A stretch of 64,000 bases of DNA from Bradyrhizobium sp. CCBAU 53340 (lineage in GTDB: Bacteria > Pseudomonadota > Alphaproteobacteria > Rhizobiales > Xanthobacteraceae), in contig NZ_CP030055.1 in the NCBI RefSeq assembly GCF_015291645.1, positions 4,402,001 to 4,466,000 on the forward strand, in the 5' to 3' direction. Made by a program: the position numbers and the translations under genes. A model generated the notes under the pieces. It was not told the DNA's origin. It searched no databases and worked only from the letters and a program-made list of their open reading frames with translations. Within the stretch, counting starts at the first letter, position 1; every line of letters starts with the position of its first letter. Positions 7,635 to 16,575 of this stretch are shown here, in pieces.

Positions 7635-8825
7635 TCAGGCCGGCTGTTGCTGCGCGATCCCGCCAACGGAACGCGGCTCCCACCGTAGCCCGAACAGCGG
7701 ACGTAACCAGCCAATGCGCCGCACGACCTCGTAGGTCGCCGCACAGGTGAGCGCGGTGCCTAAAATCACGATTGTGGCCTCGCTCGCGGCAGACAGGCCG
7801 CTGCCCCGCAGCGCATGCGCGATCACGATGATCGCGGTTTGATGCACGATGTAATAGGGAAAGATCGCATCGGTGAGATAGCGGCGCACCGGGCCGTCGG
7901 CCGTCAAATGGCGCCGCGCAAAGCCGAGCACCGCCACCATCGCGATCCATTGGTAGCAGCCATACGCCGAACCGGCGAACCATGTCAGCATCGGCGACCG
8001 CGGAAACCAGCCGGAATAACCGAGGACGAAAGCGATGAAGCAAGCGGCCGCAATTGTCAGCGCCACCCACCGCTGCCGGTCGACGTCGCGCCAGACGCGT
8101 TCTTGGCGTGCAAGCAGGAAGCCGATCAGAAACGCCGTCGCGTGGTCCGCGTGGTTGTACCAGTCGCCAAATAGCGCGTGCGTCGAGGGAAAGATCGGCG
8201 ACAGAAACAGCCGCCAGGCGACAAATAGCAGGCACGGAAGCAGCAGCCACGGCCCCGCGAGCGCCGCCGCCAACTTCTCACCCATCCAATCAGCGGCCGC
8301 CGGCCGCAGGGCCAGCACGCCAGCCACGGCCATCGTATAAATCCAGAGATAGACCACGAACCAAAGATGGTTCCAGGTCGGTTGCACGATGCAGGGGTTC
8401 GGACAGAACTGCGCGCCGAACGCCAGATAATGGTGGAGGTAGTAATCGGCGAAACCTGCCGGGTAGCCGAAGCTCTCGACAATCTGGAGGTAGGACTGCG
8501 GCGGCACGATCACGAACATGCCTGACATCAGTGGGATCAAGAGACGCACCGACCGCGCGCAGACGAAGGCAGGCAGCCGGACCTTGCCCAGCATGAAGCG
8601 GCTCGCAACCCCGGAGACCAGGAACAGCAGCGACAGCCGCCAGGGATTGAGCACCAGCATCACCGGCTCGAGAAAGGTCAGCCGATGCTCGCTCTTGATG
8701 TGAAATCCCCAGGACACGTAGAGCATGCCGACGTGGTAGAAGATCAGAAGCCCAAAGGCTAAAATCCGTACCCAGTCCAGATCGATGCGTCGTTCCGAAA
8801 TTGGAAGTTGCTGTGGTGTTGACAT
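7635..8825 (-). CDS. Integral membrane acyltransferase 3 family (OpgC-like)
   Basis: 396-residue polytopic membrane protein of the acyltransferase 3 family. It starts ISERRIDLDWVRILAFGLLIFYHVGM, where the Arg and the His in YHVGM match the conserved N-terminal catalytic region, followed by about ten hydrophobic helices. Members transfer acyl or succinyl groups to exported sugars; OpgC-type members modify periplasmic cyclic glucans, which are important in rhizobia. The substrate cannot be read from sequence. A ribosome site AGGGAG precedes the ATG at 8825. It is divergent from a membrane-anchored LytTR regulator only 44 bases away; this pairing is common and suggests that the regulator controls the acyltransferase. 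The C-terminal ~20 residues are polar and cytoplasmic-looking. Confidence 0.85.
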   Translation of the reverse strand: MSTPQQLPISERRIDLDWVRILAFGLLIFYHVGMLYVSWGFHIKSEHRLTFLEPVMLVLNPWRLSLLFLVSGVASRFMLGKVRLPAFVCARSVRLLIPLMSGMFVIVPPQSYLQIVESFGYPAGFADYYLHHYLAFGAQFCPNPCIVQPTWNHLWFVVYLWIYTMAVAGVLALRPAAADWMGEKLAAALAGPWLLLPCLLFVAWRLFLSPIFPSTHALFGDWYNHADHATAFLIGFLLARQERVWRDVDRQRWVALTIAAACFIAFVLGYSGWFPRSPMLTWFAGSAYGCYQWIAMVAVLGFARRHLTADGPVRRYLTDAIFPYYIVHQTAIIVIAHALRGSGLSAASEATIVILGTALTCAATYEVVRRIGWLRPLFGLRWEPRSVGGIAQQQPA

Positions 8826-8869
8826 GGGTCTCTGCTCCCTAACAGGACGACATCAGCGGTTTTCGGGCC

Positions 8870-9820
8870 ATGGCTGACGGCCAAAATGCGCCGGAAACGG
8901 AGCCCGTCGAGACGGCTTGGGATCAGAACCGGGCGCGAGGGGACGAGGCGTCGTCGTCAGGGACGAGCGGTTGGTTCCGCGGGATCAGTGGCGACTGGAT
9001 GATGTTCGCTGCGATCGCGGCCATCGCGCTCGCCATCGGCATCGTCAATGCGCTCTCCGGCGCGCAGGACGCCGCCTGGCGCGGCGACAGCTATGACATT
9101 GGCCGGCGCCTGTTCTGGGAACTGTCGAGCATCATCGTCATCCTGCTGCTGGTGCCGATCCTGATGCTGTCGGTGCGGCGGATGCGCCGAGCGACAGGCC
9201 TGGCGGAGCGGATCGGAGTTGGCGCGATCGCCCTGCTCGGCTTCTCGGCCCTCCACATCGCGGGCATGGTGGGCTTGCGGAAGGTCATGCTCTGGCTCGC
9301 GGGCAGCGCCTACGATTTCCATTTTTCGCTGGCGACGGTCCTGTATGAGTTCCGCAAGGATGCGGTGACCGCATTGCTGATCGGGGCAACGCTCTGGCTG
9401 ATCGAAAGCCGTCGCGAGCTGCGCAAGGCGGCTCAGGAAGCCCAGTACACGCCGGCTGCTCCGCAGGAACCCTCGTCCCCCGATTTGATCTGGCTCCGCG
9501 ACGGCAGCAGCCGGATTCGCGTCGCACCGCGCGACATCCTGTGGGTCACATCCGCCGGCAACTATATCGAATACAGCCTTGCCAACGGCACCCAGCACCT
9601 GATCCGGGGGACGCTCGCCGCAACCGAAACTGAGCTCGCCCATTTCGCTATCGTCCGTGTGCACCGGACCAGGCTTGCCAATCTCCACCGGGTGAGCGGC
9701 GTGGACTTCAAGCCGTCAGGGGATTTCGAGCTCACATTCGACAACGGCAAGACGCTTGGCGGCAGTCGGCGCTACCGGCCCGCGGTGGCCTCGCTCGGAG
9801 GCCGCACCGCGGCTTTGTGA
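8870..9820 (+). CDS. Membrane-anchored LytTR-family DNA-binding protein
   Basis: 316-residue protein with a polar N-terminus (1-40), four predicted transmembrane helices (about 44-65, 82-103, 116-137 and 158-180) and a C-terminal LytTR DNA-binding domain (about 205-310; WVTSAGNYIEYSLANG, then IVRVHRTRLANLHRVSGVD and GSRRYRPAV). LytTR domains bind promoter direct repeats as beta-sheet-rich modules. There is no receiver domain, so this is a one-component membrane regulator rather than an AlgR/AgrA response regulator. It starts 44 bases from the divergent acyltransferase gene and most likely regulates the shared intergenic promoter. The signal sensed is unknown. Confidence 0.88.
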   Translation: MADGQNAPETEPVETAWDQNRARGDEASSSGTSGWFRGISGDWMMFAAIAAIALAIGIVNALSGAQDAAWRGDSYDIGRRLFWELSSIIVILLLVPILMLSVRRMRRATGLAERIGVGAIALLGFSALHIAGMVGLRKVMLWLAGSAYDFHFSLATVLYEFRKDAVTALLIGATLWLIESRRELRKAAQEAQYTPAAPQEPSSPDLIWLRDGSSRIRVAPRDILWVTSAGNYIEYSLANGTQHLIRGTLAATETELAHFAIVRVHRTRLANLHRVSGVDFKPSGDFELTFDNGKTLGGSRRYRPAVASLGGRTAAL

Positions 9821-10171
9821 ATCGCCAGCGGGATCTCGCGCTAGGCGATAAACAATCGTGATTCCAATTGGTTGTCACCCCAAGGACGACCCGGGCCATC
9901 CCCTGGTTCAATCCCCGTCGCGGTTGGCGCGCCATCGGGATGGCCGGCTAAGCTCTTGAGCCCATTGATGGATGTCGAAGATGCTTGCTTTTTGCCCCGC
10001 AGCCTATGTTAGAACGCGCACCGTCAAGTCACCGCGCGCCGTTTGCGCATCACCGCGAGGCGCACGCCTTCTCATCCTTCCATTCGCGCTTTCATCGGCA
10101 TCTGCCGATGAGGCCACAATCGATTGATTGCCAAGGACCAGCTCTCCAGCACATCAATCCAGAGATCATCG
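9821..10171. other. Intergenic region with inverted repeats, no gene seen
   Basis: About 350 bases separate the LytTR gene from the hydrolase. No reading frame with a credible start is visible. GGCCATCCC (9894-9902) and GGGATGGCC (9937-9945) form an inverted repeat around a 34-base loop, and CATCGGCA-TC-TGCCGATG (10093-10110) is a compact hairpin. The latter lies about 60 bases upstream of the hydrolase start, within its probable leader. No terminator with a U-tract is evident. Confidence 0.55.
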
Positions 10172-10819
10172 ATGCCTGAAGTCATTTTCACCGGCCCCGC
10201 CGGCCGTCTCGAAGGCCGCTATCACCCGGCCAAGCAGAAGAACGCGCCGATCGCGATGATCCTGCACCCGCATCCGCAGTTTCACGGCACGATGAACCAT
10301 CAGATCGTGTACCAGTGCTACTACGCCTTCGCGCATCGCGGCTTCTCGGTGCTGCGCTTCAACTTCCGCGGCGTCGGCCGCAGCCAGGGCTCGTTCGACC
10401 ACGGCACCGGCGAGTTGTCGGATGCGGCGGCAGCGCTCGACTGGGCGCAGACGATCAACCCCGAGGCACGCGCCTGCTGGGTCGCCGGCTTCTCCTTCGG
10501 CGCCTGGATCGGCATGCAGCTCCTGATGCGCCGCCCCGAGGTCGAGGGCTTCATCTCGATCGCGCCGCCGGCCAATCTCTATGACTTCTCGTTCCTTGCG
10601 CCCTGCCCGTCCTCGGGACTGATCGTGCATGGCGAGAAGGATGCCGTGGTGCCGCCGAAGGACGTCAACACGCTGGTCGAGAAGCTGAAGACGCAGAAGG
10701 GCATCGTGATCGACCAGCAAGTCATCCCCGGCGCCAACCACTTCTTCGACGCCAAGCTCGAGCCGCTGATGGAAACCATCACGGCCTATCTCGACATGCG
10801 CCTCGCCAACGTGCGGTAA
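10172..10819 (+). CDS. Alpha/beta hydrolase, dienelactone hydrolase-like
   Basis: 215-residue cytoplasmic alpha/beta hydrolase. I start it at the ATG at 10172 (MPEVIFTGPAGRLEG), which begins the conserved domain; a TTG 48 bases upstream is open but less likely. The fold markers are ILHPHPQFHGTMNHQ, FNFRGVGRSQGSFD, the nucleophile-elbow region AGFSFGAWIGMQ (Gly-Phe-Ser-Phe-Gly), an acid in HGEKDAVVPPKDV and the histidine in GANHFFDAKL. This subgroup of small hydrolases is common near suf genes in Rhizobiales and has no established substrate. It is followed by a palindromic repeat and then a DUF1697 gene. Confidence 0.85.
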   Translation: MPEVIFTGPAGRLEGRYHPAKQKNAPIAMILHPHPQFHGTMNHQIVYQCYYAFAHRGFSVLRFNFRGVGRSQGSFDHGTGELSDAAAALDWAQTINPEARACWVAGFSFGAWIGMQLLMRRPEVEGFISIAPPANLYDFSFLAPCPSSGLIVHGEKDAVVPPKDVNTLVEKLKTQKGIVIDQQVIPGANHFFDAKLEPLMETITAYLDMRLANVR

Positions 10820-10830
10820 GGCTCTCCTTT

Positions 10831-10879
10831 GAGCATGATCTATTCGGAAAACCGCTTCACACTTTTCCGGATCATGCTC
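10831..10879. repeat. Dispersed palindromic repeat
   Basis: GAGCATGATC ... GATCATGCTC arms with inner TCGGAAAA / TTTTCCGG blocks make a 49-base hairpin that fills the gap between the hydrolase and the DUF1697 gene. Sequences of the form GAGCATGATCCGGAAAA are abundant dispersed repeats in Bradyrhizobium and Rhodopseudomonas. The repeat ends three bases before the next start codon, so it also forms that gene's translation leader. Confidence 0.8.
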
Positions 10880-10881
10880 TG

Positions 10882-11394
10882 ATGCCCGCGTTCGTAGCCC
10901 TGCTGCGTGCGGTCAATGTCGGAGGCACCGGCAAGCTGCCGATGACCGAGCTCAAGGCGATGTGCGAAGAGCTCGGCCTCGGTGCCGTGCGCACCTACAT
11001 CGCCAGCGGCAATGTGGTCTTCACCAGCCGCAAATCGGAATCCGCAGTCAAGGCTGCCCTAGAAAAACGGCTGCACGCTTACGCCGGCGCGCCAGTCGGT
11101 GTGCTGGTGCGCAGCGCGGCCGAGATGGCGGCGATTCTGGCCGCCAATCCATTTCCCAAAATGGCGCCCAACCGCACGGTCGCGATCTTCCTCGACAAGG
11201 CGCCGCCCGCGGACACGCTCGCCGGAATTCGCGGCCAGAAGAATGAAGAGGTCAAGCTCGGCCGCCGTGAGATCTACGTGCATTACGGCGACGGCATGGG
11301 AACGTCGAAACTCGCGATCCCCGCCGCCAAGGTCGGCACCGCCCGCAACATGAACACCATCGCCACCCTGGCAAGGATGGCCGCGGAACTCTAG
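10882..11394 (+). CDS. DUF1697 domain protein
   Basis: 170-residue protein with the full DUF1697 domain; the start MPAFVALLRAVNVGGTGKLPM and the block VRTYIASGNVVFTS are diagnostic. The family is cytoplasmic, widespread and of unknown biochemical function. The start codon follows a palindromic repeat directly, so no independent ribosome site is obvious beyond the repeat's right arm. A DUF1330 gene follows on the same strand after 36 bases, so the two may be cotranscribed. Confidence 0.88.
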   Translation: MPAFVALLRAVNVGGTGKLPMTELKAMCEELGLGAVRTYIASGNVVFTSRKSESAVKAALEKRLHAYAGAPVGVLVRSAAEMAAILAANPFPKMAPNRTVAIFLDKAPPADTLAGIRGQKNEEVKLGRREIYVHYGDGMGTSKLAIPAAKVGTARNMNTIATLARMAAEL

Positions 11395-11430
11395 CCGACC
11401 GCAGACGACATCGCTCGCAGGGGACAACCA

Positions 11431-11721
11431 TTGAAGGCGTATCTGGTGCTCGACCTGTCGGTGAACGAGTTTGCCGGCTTCAAGACATACATCAGCGAAA
11501 TCCCGGCGTTCATCGCTAGGCATTCGGGTCGGTACATCGTCCGTGGCGTCGAGCCGACCGCAATCGAAGGCGACTGGACGCCCGAGCGTCTCGTCATCAT
11601 CGAATTTCCGGAGCGCGCGAATGCGCAAGCCTTTCTGGATGATCCTGACGCTCAGGACCTTTTCAAGCTGCGCCATGCCACGACGACGAGCAAGCTGCTG
11701 CTGGTCGACGGCTGCAACTGA
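11431..11721 (+). CDS. DUF1330 domain protein (dimeric alpha-beta barrel)
   Basis: 96-residue protein of the DUF1330 family (ferredoxin-like dimeric alpha-beta barrel), typified by KAYLVLDLSVNEF, GGRYIVRG-like HSGRYIVRGVEP and WTPERLVIIEFPERANAQAF. The start is a TTG preceded by CAGGGG at a normal distance; no ATG is available at the domain boundary. No enzymatic activity is established for the family. It follows the DUF1697 gene and is convergent with the glutathione S-transferase gene, 14 bases away. Confidence 0.85.
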   Translation: MKAYLVLDLSVNEFAGFKTYISEIPAFIARHSGRYIVRGVEPTAIEGDWTPERLVIIEFPERANAQAFLDDPDAQDLFKLRHATTTSKLLLVDGCN

Positions 11722-11735
11722 AGCCCCTACCGAGT

Positions 11736-12425
11736 CTATAACGGCGCCCAGGCCGTAAGCTTGAGTAGATGGGCGTCGTGACGAACGAGAAACGCGCGCA
11801 GCAATTGCGGATAGTCCGCGCCGACGGCCGTGCGTACGCTTGGGCGCTGCGCGAGCTCGCTCCGCCACACCCGCACCTTCGGCACATCGGCGAAGATGTT
11901 GTGCTCGGTCAATTCGTCGAACAGATCGAAATAACGGAAAATCGGTGCGAAGACGGCGTCGACCAGGCTGAACGCTTCGCCTGCGAAGAACGGACCCGCG
12001 CCGAGCGCGGCCTCGACACGCGCAAATTTCGCCGTCAGTGCCTGGCGCTTGCTTTCGAAAATCGCCGGATCCGTCGTCGTCTCCAATCCCCAGAGATCGC
12101 CGAGGATCGCCGAACCGAACTCCATCCAGGCGCGATGCTCGGCACGCTTGAGTGCGTCGGCTGGATGTAGCTTGGTACCGCCTTGCGTCTCCTCGATGTA
12201 CTCGCAGATCACGTTGCTCTCGAACAGAGCGACCTCGCCCTGCTCCGTCGTCACAACCAGCACCGGCACCTTGCCGAGCGGCGACAGCTTCAGGAACCAG
12301 TCGGGCTTGTTGGCGAGATCGATATCGATCCGCTCGAACGGCACGCCCTTCTCCTTCAGCGCGATCACGGCGCGCTGCACGTAGGGACAGAGTTTGTGGC
12401 TGATCAGTTTGAGCGAGGCGGTCAT
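11736..12425 (-). CDS. Glutathione S-transferase family protein
   Basis: 229-residue GST with an N-terminal thioredoxin-like domain (about 1-82; LISHKLCPYVQRAVIALKEKG, then the cis-Pro region GKVPVLVV and the glutathione-binding FESNVICEYIEE) and a C-terminal helical domain (about 90-225). The Cys-Pro-Tyr at the N-terminal active site suggests a beta, omega or lambda-like class using cysteine chemistry (thiol transfer or deglutathionylation) rather than classic conjugation. The promoter upstream is unusually well defined and carries three copies of a 12-base palindrome, so the gene is probably repressed until an inducer, possibly an electrophile or oxidant, is present. No regulator gene is adjacent. 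Confidence 0.88.
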   Translation of the reverse strand: MTASLKLISHKLCPYVQRAVIALKEKGVPFERIDIDLANKPDWFLKLSPLGKVPVLVVTTEQGEVALFESNVICEYIEETQGGTKLHPADALKRAEHRAWMEFGSAILGDLWGLETTTDPAIFESKRQALTAKFARVEAALGAGPFFAGEAFSLVDAVFAPIFRYFDLFDELTEHNIFADVPKVRVWRSELAQRPSVRTAVGADYPQLLRAFLVRHDAHLLKLTAWAPL

Positions 12426-12444
12426 GGCATGATCCCGGCGTTAG

Positions 12445-12505
12445 ATGCAACTGCATTCAACATAGATGCACTTGCATATATCCGTCAAGATCCATGCATT
12501 TGCAT
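12445..12505 (-). promoter_or_regulatory. GST promoter with three ATGCA-NN-TGCAT operators
   Basis: Three copies of the palindrome ATGCA-NN-TGCAT lie at 12445-12456, 12466-12477 and 12494-12505; the first two are 21 bases apart, two helical turns. On the minus strand a -35 TTGACG (12488-12483) and a -10 TATGTT (12464-12459) are separated by 18 bases, and the middle palindrome sits entirely within that spacer. This is the layout of a repressor operator that blocks RNA polymerase. The palindrome size fits a MarR-type dimer, which is inference. Confidence 0.75.
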
Positions 12506-12519
12506 TAACCGGCGCGGCC

Positions 12520-13623
12520 TCAGGGCCGCGCGATCACCCCGCCGGTCATCGGCATCGGCACGCCTGTGGTGGTCGGATAGGACAGCGGCAAGCCCTTCAG
12601 GCCGCGGGCGGCGAGGAAGCCGAAGGCCTGCGCCTCGATGGCATCGGAGGCCCAGCCGAGCGTTTCGGCGGCCTCGACGGTTGCCTGTCCGACCCGCTCC
12701 CGCAGCATGCGCAGCATGGTGAGATTGCGCGCGCCGCCGCCGCAGATGATCCAGCTGCGCGGCCGCCGCGGCAGCAGCGGGATGACACGGGCGATCGCCG
12801 CCGCGGTGAAGGCGGTGAGCGTTGCAGCACCGTCGGCCGGCTGAACATCGCCGAGCTTGAGCGCGGCAAAGTCGTTGCGATCGAGCGATTTCGGCGGCGG
12901 CGCCGCGAAGAACGGCAATTCCAGGGCCCGCGCGATCCAGGCCTCGTCGGCCCTGCCGAGCGCGGCGAACTTGCCCTCCGCATCGAACGCCTGGTTCATG
13001 GTGCGAAACATGAAATCGTCGAGCAACGCATTGCCGGGCCCAGTGTCGCAGGCGATCAGCGTGTCGTTGCCGTCGATATAGGTGATGTTGGAGACACCGC
13101 CGATATTGACCACGACGATCGGTCCCTCGCGCTCCAGCGATTGCGCCAGCGCCCGGTGGTAGACTGGCACCAACGGTGCCCCCTGCCCGCCCGCCTCGAC
13201 ATCGGCGGCGCGGAAATCATACATCACGGGGATATGGATCGCCTTGGCCAGCGCTGGCGCATCGCCGATCTGCACCGTCAGCCGCCGCTCCGGCCGATGC
13301 AGCACGGTCTGGCCATGGAAGCCGACAATGTCGATGTCCTCGGGCCTCATCCGGTTCTGGGCGACGAACGCGGCGACCGCCTCGGCATGGGCGCGCGTCA
13401 CCACCCGCTCGGCCTGGCCCAGAACGCCCGGCCTGGCATCGCGCTGTGACAGGTGCACGGCCTCGGAGAGCGCCTGGCGCAGCAAATTGCGCTCCGCCGG
13501 GTTGTAGGGCCGGTAACCGGAGGGCCCGAACGCCTTCACCTGCCTTCCGTCGGTTTCGATCAGCGCGACGTCCACCCCGTCCAGCGAGGTGCCGCTCATC
13601 AAACCGAGTGCCGTCAACATCAT
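12520..13623 (-). CDS. anmK: Anhydro-N-acetylmuramic acid kinase AnmK
   Basis: 367-residue AnmK, a sugar kinase that opens and phosphorylates 1,6-anhydro-MurNAc to MurNAc-6-phosphate during peptidoglycan recycling. I start it at the ATG at 13623 (MMLTALGLMSGTSLDGVDVALIETDG); the frame extends 93 bases further without family similarity. The MSGTSLDGVD block is the AnmK signature; DIVGFHGQTVLHRP, NIGGVSNITYI, CDTGPGNALLDDF and the nucleotide-binding WIICGGGARN follow in order. It is divergent from tyrS, a conserved pairing in alphaproteobacteria. The enzyme links to the PBP1a, amidase and beta-lactamase genes elsewhere in the window through muropeptide metabolism. Confidence 0.94.
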   Translation of the reverse strand: MMLTALGLMSGTSLDGVDVALIETDGRQVKAFGPSGYRPYNPAERNLLRQALSEAVHLSQRDARPGVLGQAERVVTRAHAEAVAAFVAQNRMRPEDIDIVGFHGQTVLHRPERRLTVQIGDAPALAKAIHIPVMYDFRAADVEAGGQGAPLVPVYHRALAQSLEREGPIVVVNIGGVSNITYIDGNDTLIACDTGPGNALLDDFMFRTMNQAFDAEGKFAALGRADEAWIARALELPFFAAPPPKSLDRNDFAALKLGDVQPADGAATLTAFTAAAIARVIPLLPRRPRSWIICGGGARNLTMLRMLRERVGQATVEAAETLGWASDAIEAQAFGFLAARGLKGLPLSYPTTTGVPMPMTGGVIARP

Positions 13624-13787
13624 GGGATCAGCGTCCTCAAACACCCCTCCGGCATGCCGATCTTGTGCCAGAGGGACACATCTTATAATGCCACAGCGCC
13701 AAGTGGCGGGCAGCAATCGAGTTCCCGGATAAGACCCTTAAATTGCTCCCGAAACAGTAAACCAAGAATTGTCAGGCACGCCGACAG

Positions 13788-15041
13788 ATGACTGCTTTTA
13801 AATCGGATTTCCTCAACACGCTTCAGGAACGTGGATTCATCCACCAATGCTCCGATTTCGAGGGGCTGGACGCACTCGCCGCCAAGGGCGAGGCGACCGC
13901 CTATGTCGGCTACGATTGCACCGCCCGCTCGCTGCACATCGGAAATTACCTGACCATGATGATGCTGCACTGGCTGCAGCAGTCCGGTAACAAGCCGATC
14001 ACGCTGATGGGCGGCGGCACCACCATGGTCGGCGATCCCTCCGGCAAGGACGAGACGCGCGCGATGCGCACCATTGCCGAGATCGAGGCCAACAAGGAAT
14101 CGATCCGCGGCGTGTTCGCGAAGGTGCTGAAATACGGCGACGGCAAAAGCGACGCCATCATGCTCGACAATGCGGAGTGGCTGACCAAGCTGAACTGGAT
14201 CGAGATGCTGCGCGATGTCGGCCGGCACTTCTCGGTCAACCGCATGCTGACCATGGACTCCGTGCGCCTGCGTCTCGAACGCGAGCAGGAGATGAGCTTC
14301 ATCGAGTTCAACTACATGGTCTGCCAGGCCTACGACTTCGTCGAGCTCGCCAAGCGCACCGGCTGCAAGTTGCAGATGGGCGGCTCGGATCAGTGGGGCA
14401 ACATCATCATGGGCGTCGATCTCGGCCGCCGCATGGGCACGCATCAACTGTTTGCGCTGACGACGCCGCTGCTGACGACGGCTTCCGGCGCCAAGATGGG
14501 CAAGACCGCGCAAGGCGCGGTCTGGCTCAACGCCGACCAGTTCTCGCCCTATGACTTCTGGCAGTACTGGCGCAACACCGAGGACGCCGACGTTGGCAAG
14601 TTCCTCAAACTGTTCACGACGCTGCCGTTGGCTGAGATCAAGAAGCTCGAGGCGCTCGGCGGATCCGAGATCAACGAGGCCAAGAAGTTGCTCGCCACCG
14701 AGGCCACCGCGCTGCTGCACGGCCGCGATGCCGCGAACGAAGCGGCTGAAACCGCGCGCCGCACCTTCGAGGAAGGCGCACTCGCCGAAAGCCTGCCGAC
14801 GGTGGAAATTGCGCGCGGCGAACTGGAGACCGGCCTCGGCGTGCTCAACGCCTTCGTCAAGGCGGGCCTCGTTGCCTCCAATGGCGAGGCGCGACGCCAG
14901 ATCAAGGGCGGCGGCCTGCGCGTCAACGACGCGCCGGTGACCGACGAGAAGATGACCCTCGCAGCAGCCAATCTGACACCGGAAGGCGTCATCAAGCTGT
15001 CCTTCGGCAAGAAGAAGCACGTCCTCATCAAGCCTGCATAG
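13788..15041 (+). CDS. tyrS: Tyrosyl-tRNA synthetase
   Basis: 417-residue class I aminoacyl-tRNA synthetase that charges tRNA-Tyr. Visible motifs are HIGN (in [12 protein letters not shown]) as the HIGH signature, the tyrosine-binding [13 protein letters not shown], and [10 protein letters not shown] as the KMSKS loop. A C-terminal S4 RNA-binding domain starts around residue 350 ([22 protein letters not shown]). The start ATG opens [20 protein letters not shown], the standard N-terminus. It is divergent from anmK with 164 bases between the two, and an MFS permease gene follows on the same strand. Confidence 0.96.
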   Translation: MTAFKSDFLNTLQERGFIHQCSDFEGLDALAAKGEATAYVGYDCTARSLHIGNYLTMMMLHWLQQSGNKPITLMGGGTTMVGDPSGKDETRAMRTIAEIEANKESIRGVFAKVLKYGDGKSDAIMLDNAEWLTKLNWIEMLRDVGRHFSVNRMLTMDSVRLRLEREQEMSFIEFNYMVCQAYDFVELAKRTGCKLQMGGSDQWGNIIMGVDLGRRMGTHQLFALTTPLLTTASGAKMGKTAQGAVWLNADQFSPYDFWQYWRNTEDADVGKFLKLFTTLPLAEIKKLEALGGSEINEAKKLLATEATALLHGRDAANEAAETARRTFEEGALAESLPTVEIARGELETGLGVLNAFVKAGLVASNGEARRQIKGGGLRVNDAPVTDEKMTLAAANLTPEGVIKLSFGKKKHVLIKPA

Positions 15042-15096
15042 GCGTATGAGCTTTTGATGCTTGTCAGGGCGCAACGAAGCGCGCTCCCTGACGGCA

Positions 15097-16356
15097 ATGG
15101 ATCAGAACACGCCCAAGAAAGCAGCCAAGCAGCAAAGCGGGGCGACTCAGAGAGATGCGGTGCGCACCGCACTCGTTGTGCTCGCCCTGTGCTTCACACT
15201 CGCCGTTCTCGGTCGCGGCCTGAGCGAGAGCTTCACCGTTTTCCTCAAGCCCATCTCCGAAAACTTCGGCTGGGACCGAGGACAGGTCGTCTCGATCTAT
15301 TCGCTGACCTGGCTGATCAGCGGATTGACCGCGCCGCTGGTCGGCCGCCTGTTCGATCATTCCGGACCACGCATCGTCTATGCGCTCGGCCTGCTGCTGC
15401 TCGGATCGACCTTCCTGGTCGCAGGCCACGCGCAGGCGCTCTGGCAATTCCAGCTCTCGATCGGCATTTGCCTCGGCATCGGCGTCGCCTTCATCGGCAC
15501 TGTGCCGAACTCGATCCTGCTCGGCCGCTGGTTCGGGCCGCGATTGCCGACGGCGATGGCGGTGGTCTATTCCGCCATGGGCGGCGGCGTGCTGGCGCTG
15601 CTGCCAGCCTCGCAACTCCTGATCGACCATCTCGGCTGGCGCGAGACCTATCAGGTCTACGGCTTCGCCGCGCTGGGCCTGCTGTTGCCGCTCATGCTCC
15701 TGCCCTGGCGCACCTTCGCGGCCGGCTCGCCTTACGTCACCAAGAAGAGCGATCCTGATTTCGTCGACAATGGCTGGACCTTGTTGAGCGCGATGCGTCA
15801 CCACGCCTTCTGGGCGCTGTTCTCGACCTTCTTCTTCACCGCGGTCGGCATGTATGCGATCGCAGCGCAAATCGTGGCCTATCTGATCGATGCCGGTTTC
15901 CCGCCGCTGCAGGCCGCAACCGCCTGGGGCTTCTCGGGCGTCGTGCTGGTGTTCGGCATGTTGGGGGTCTCGGCGCTCGACGGGCTGATCGGGCGCCGGC
16001 CGTCCGTGCTGCTGAGCTACGCGATTTCGATCCTCGGTATCGTCCTGCTCTGGCTGCTGCAATATTATCCAAACGTCATCCTGCTCACCGGCTTTGTCGT
16101 CTGCTTCGGCAGCATGATGGGCTCTCGTGGTCCGCTGATCACGGCAACCGCGATGAAGATCTTCAGGGGTAAGCGCGTCGGCACCATCTACGGCACAATC
16201 TCGATCGGCAGCGGCCTCGGATCGGCGTTCGGCTCCTGGAGCGGCGGCCTGATCCATGACGCCACCCACGGCTACAATGCGCTGCTCGCCTTCGCACTTG
16301 CGAGCGTCGTGCTCGGGATGATCCCTTTCCTGATCGTGCCCGCCTTGCGGCGCTAG
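15097..16356 (+). CDS. MFS transporter (monocarboxylate/oxalate-type)
   Basis: 419-residue major facilitator with twelve predicted helices in two bundles and a short basic N-terminus (MDQNTPKKAAKQQSG). I prefer the ATG at 15097; an in-frame TTG at 15061 would place the start inside a hairpin. The GLVGRLFDHSGPR-like loop (APLVGRLFDHSGPR) between helices 2 and 3 is the MFS signature. FTVFLKPISENFGWDRGQVV after helix 1 resembles the oxalate:formate antiporter and monocarboxylate subgroup. The transported substrate is unknown. A hairpin with GTCAGGG / CCCTGAC arms (15063-15092) ends four bases before the start and could gate translation. Confidence 0.85.
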   Translation: MDQNTPKKAAKQQSGATQRDAVRTALVVLALCFTLAVLGRGLSESFTVFLKPISENFGWDRGQVVSIYSLTWLISGLTAPLVGRLFDHSGPRIVYALGLLLLGSTFLVAGHAQALWQFQLSIGICLGIGVAFIGTVPNSILLGRWFGPRLPTAMAVVYSAMGGGVLALLPASQLLIDHLGWRETYQVYGFAALGLLLPLMLLPWRTFAAGSPYVTKKSDPDFVDNGWTLLSAMRHHAFWALFSTFFFTAVGMYAIAAQIVAYLIDAGFPPLQAATAWGFSGVVLVFGMLGVSALDGLIGRRPSVLLSYAISILGIVLLWLLQYYPNVILLTGFVVCFGSMMGSRGPLITATAMKIFRGKRVGTIYGTISIGSGLGSAFGSWSGGLIHDATHGYNALLAFALASVVLGMIPFLIVPALRR

Positions 16357-16575
16357 GTTTCCCGAAGGTAACCTGCACTCATTCGTGTCACCGGGGAACT
16401 ACGTGCCGCTCCGCGCGTAGACGCTTAAAAAATGCAAACAATTCGCGGCTGAAACCCCAGCCTGCGGTGTTTTGTCCGTCATGACGAAAATGTCAGCGTG
16501 AATTGACCTGGCGCAGCTTGCGAGGCGGAACCGAATGCGGTCCTAGTCGCAGCATCGGATCGAGGGCACAAACCA

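Noticed and set aside
9903..9916. GGTTCAATCCCC resembles a tRNA T-loop
   Set aside because: The flanking bases do not form the five-pair T-stem and no acceptor or anticodon stem can be drawn around it.
16396..16420. GGAAC-N16-CGTA upstream of doxX as an EcfG promoter
   Set aside because: The -10 is CGTA rather than CGTT and the match is otherwise unsupported, so it is not listed as a feature.
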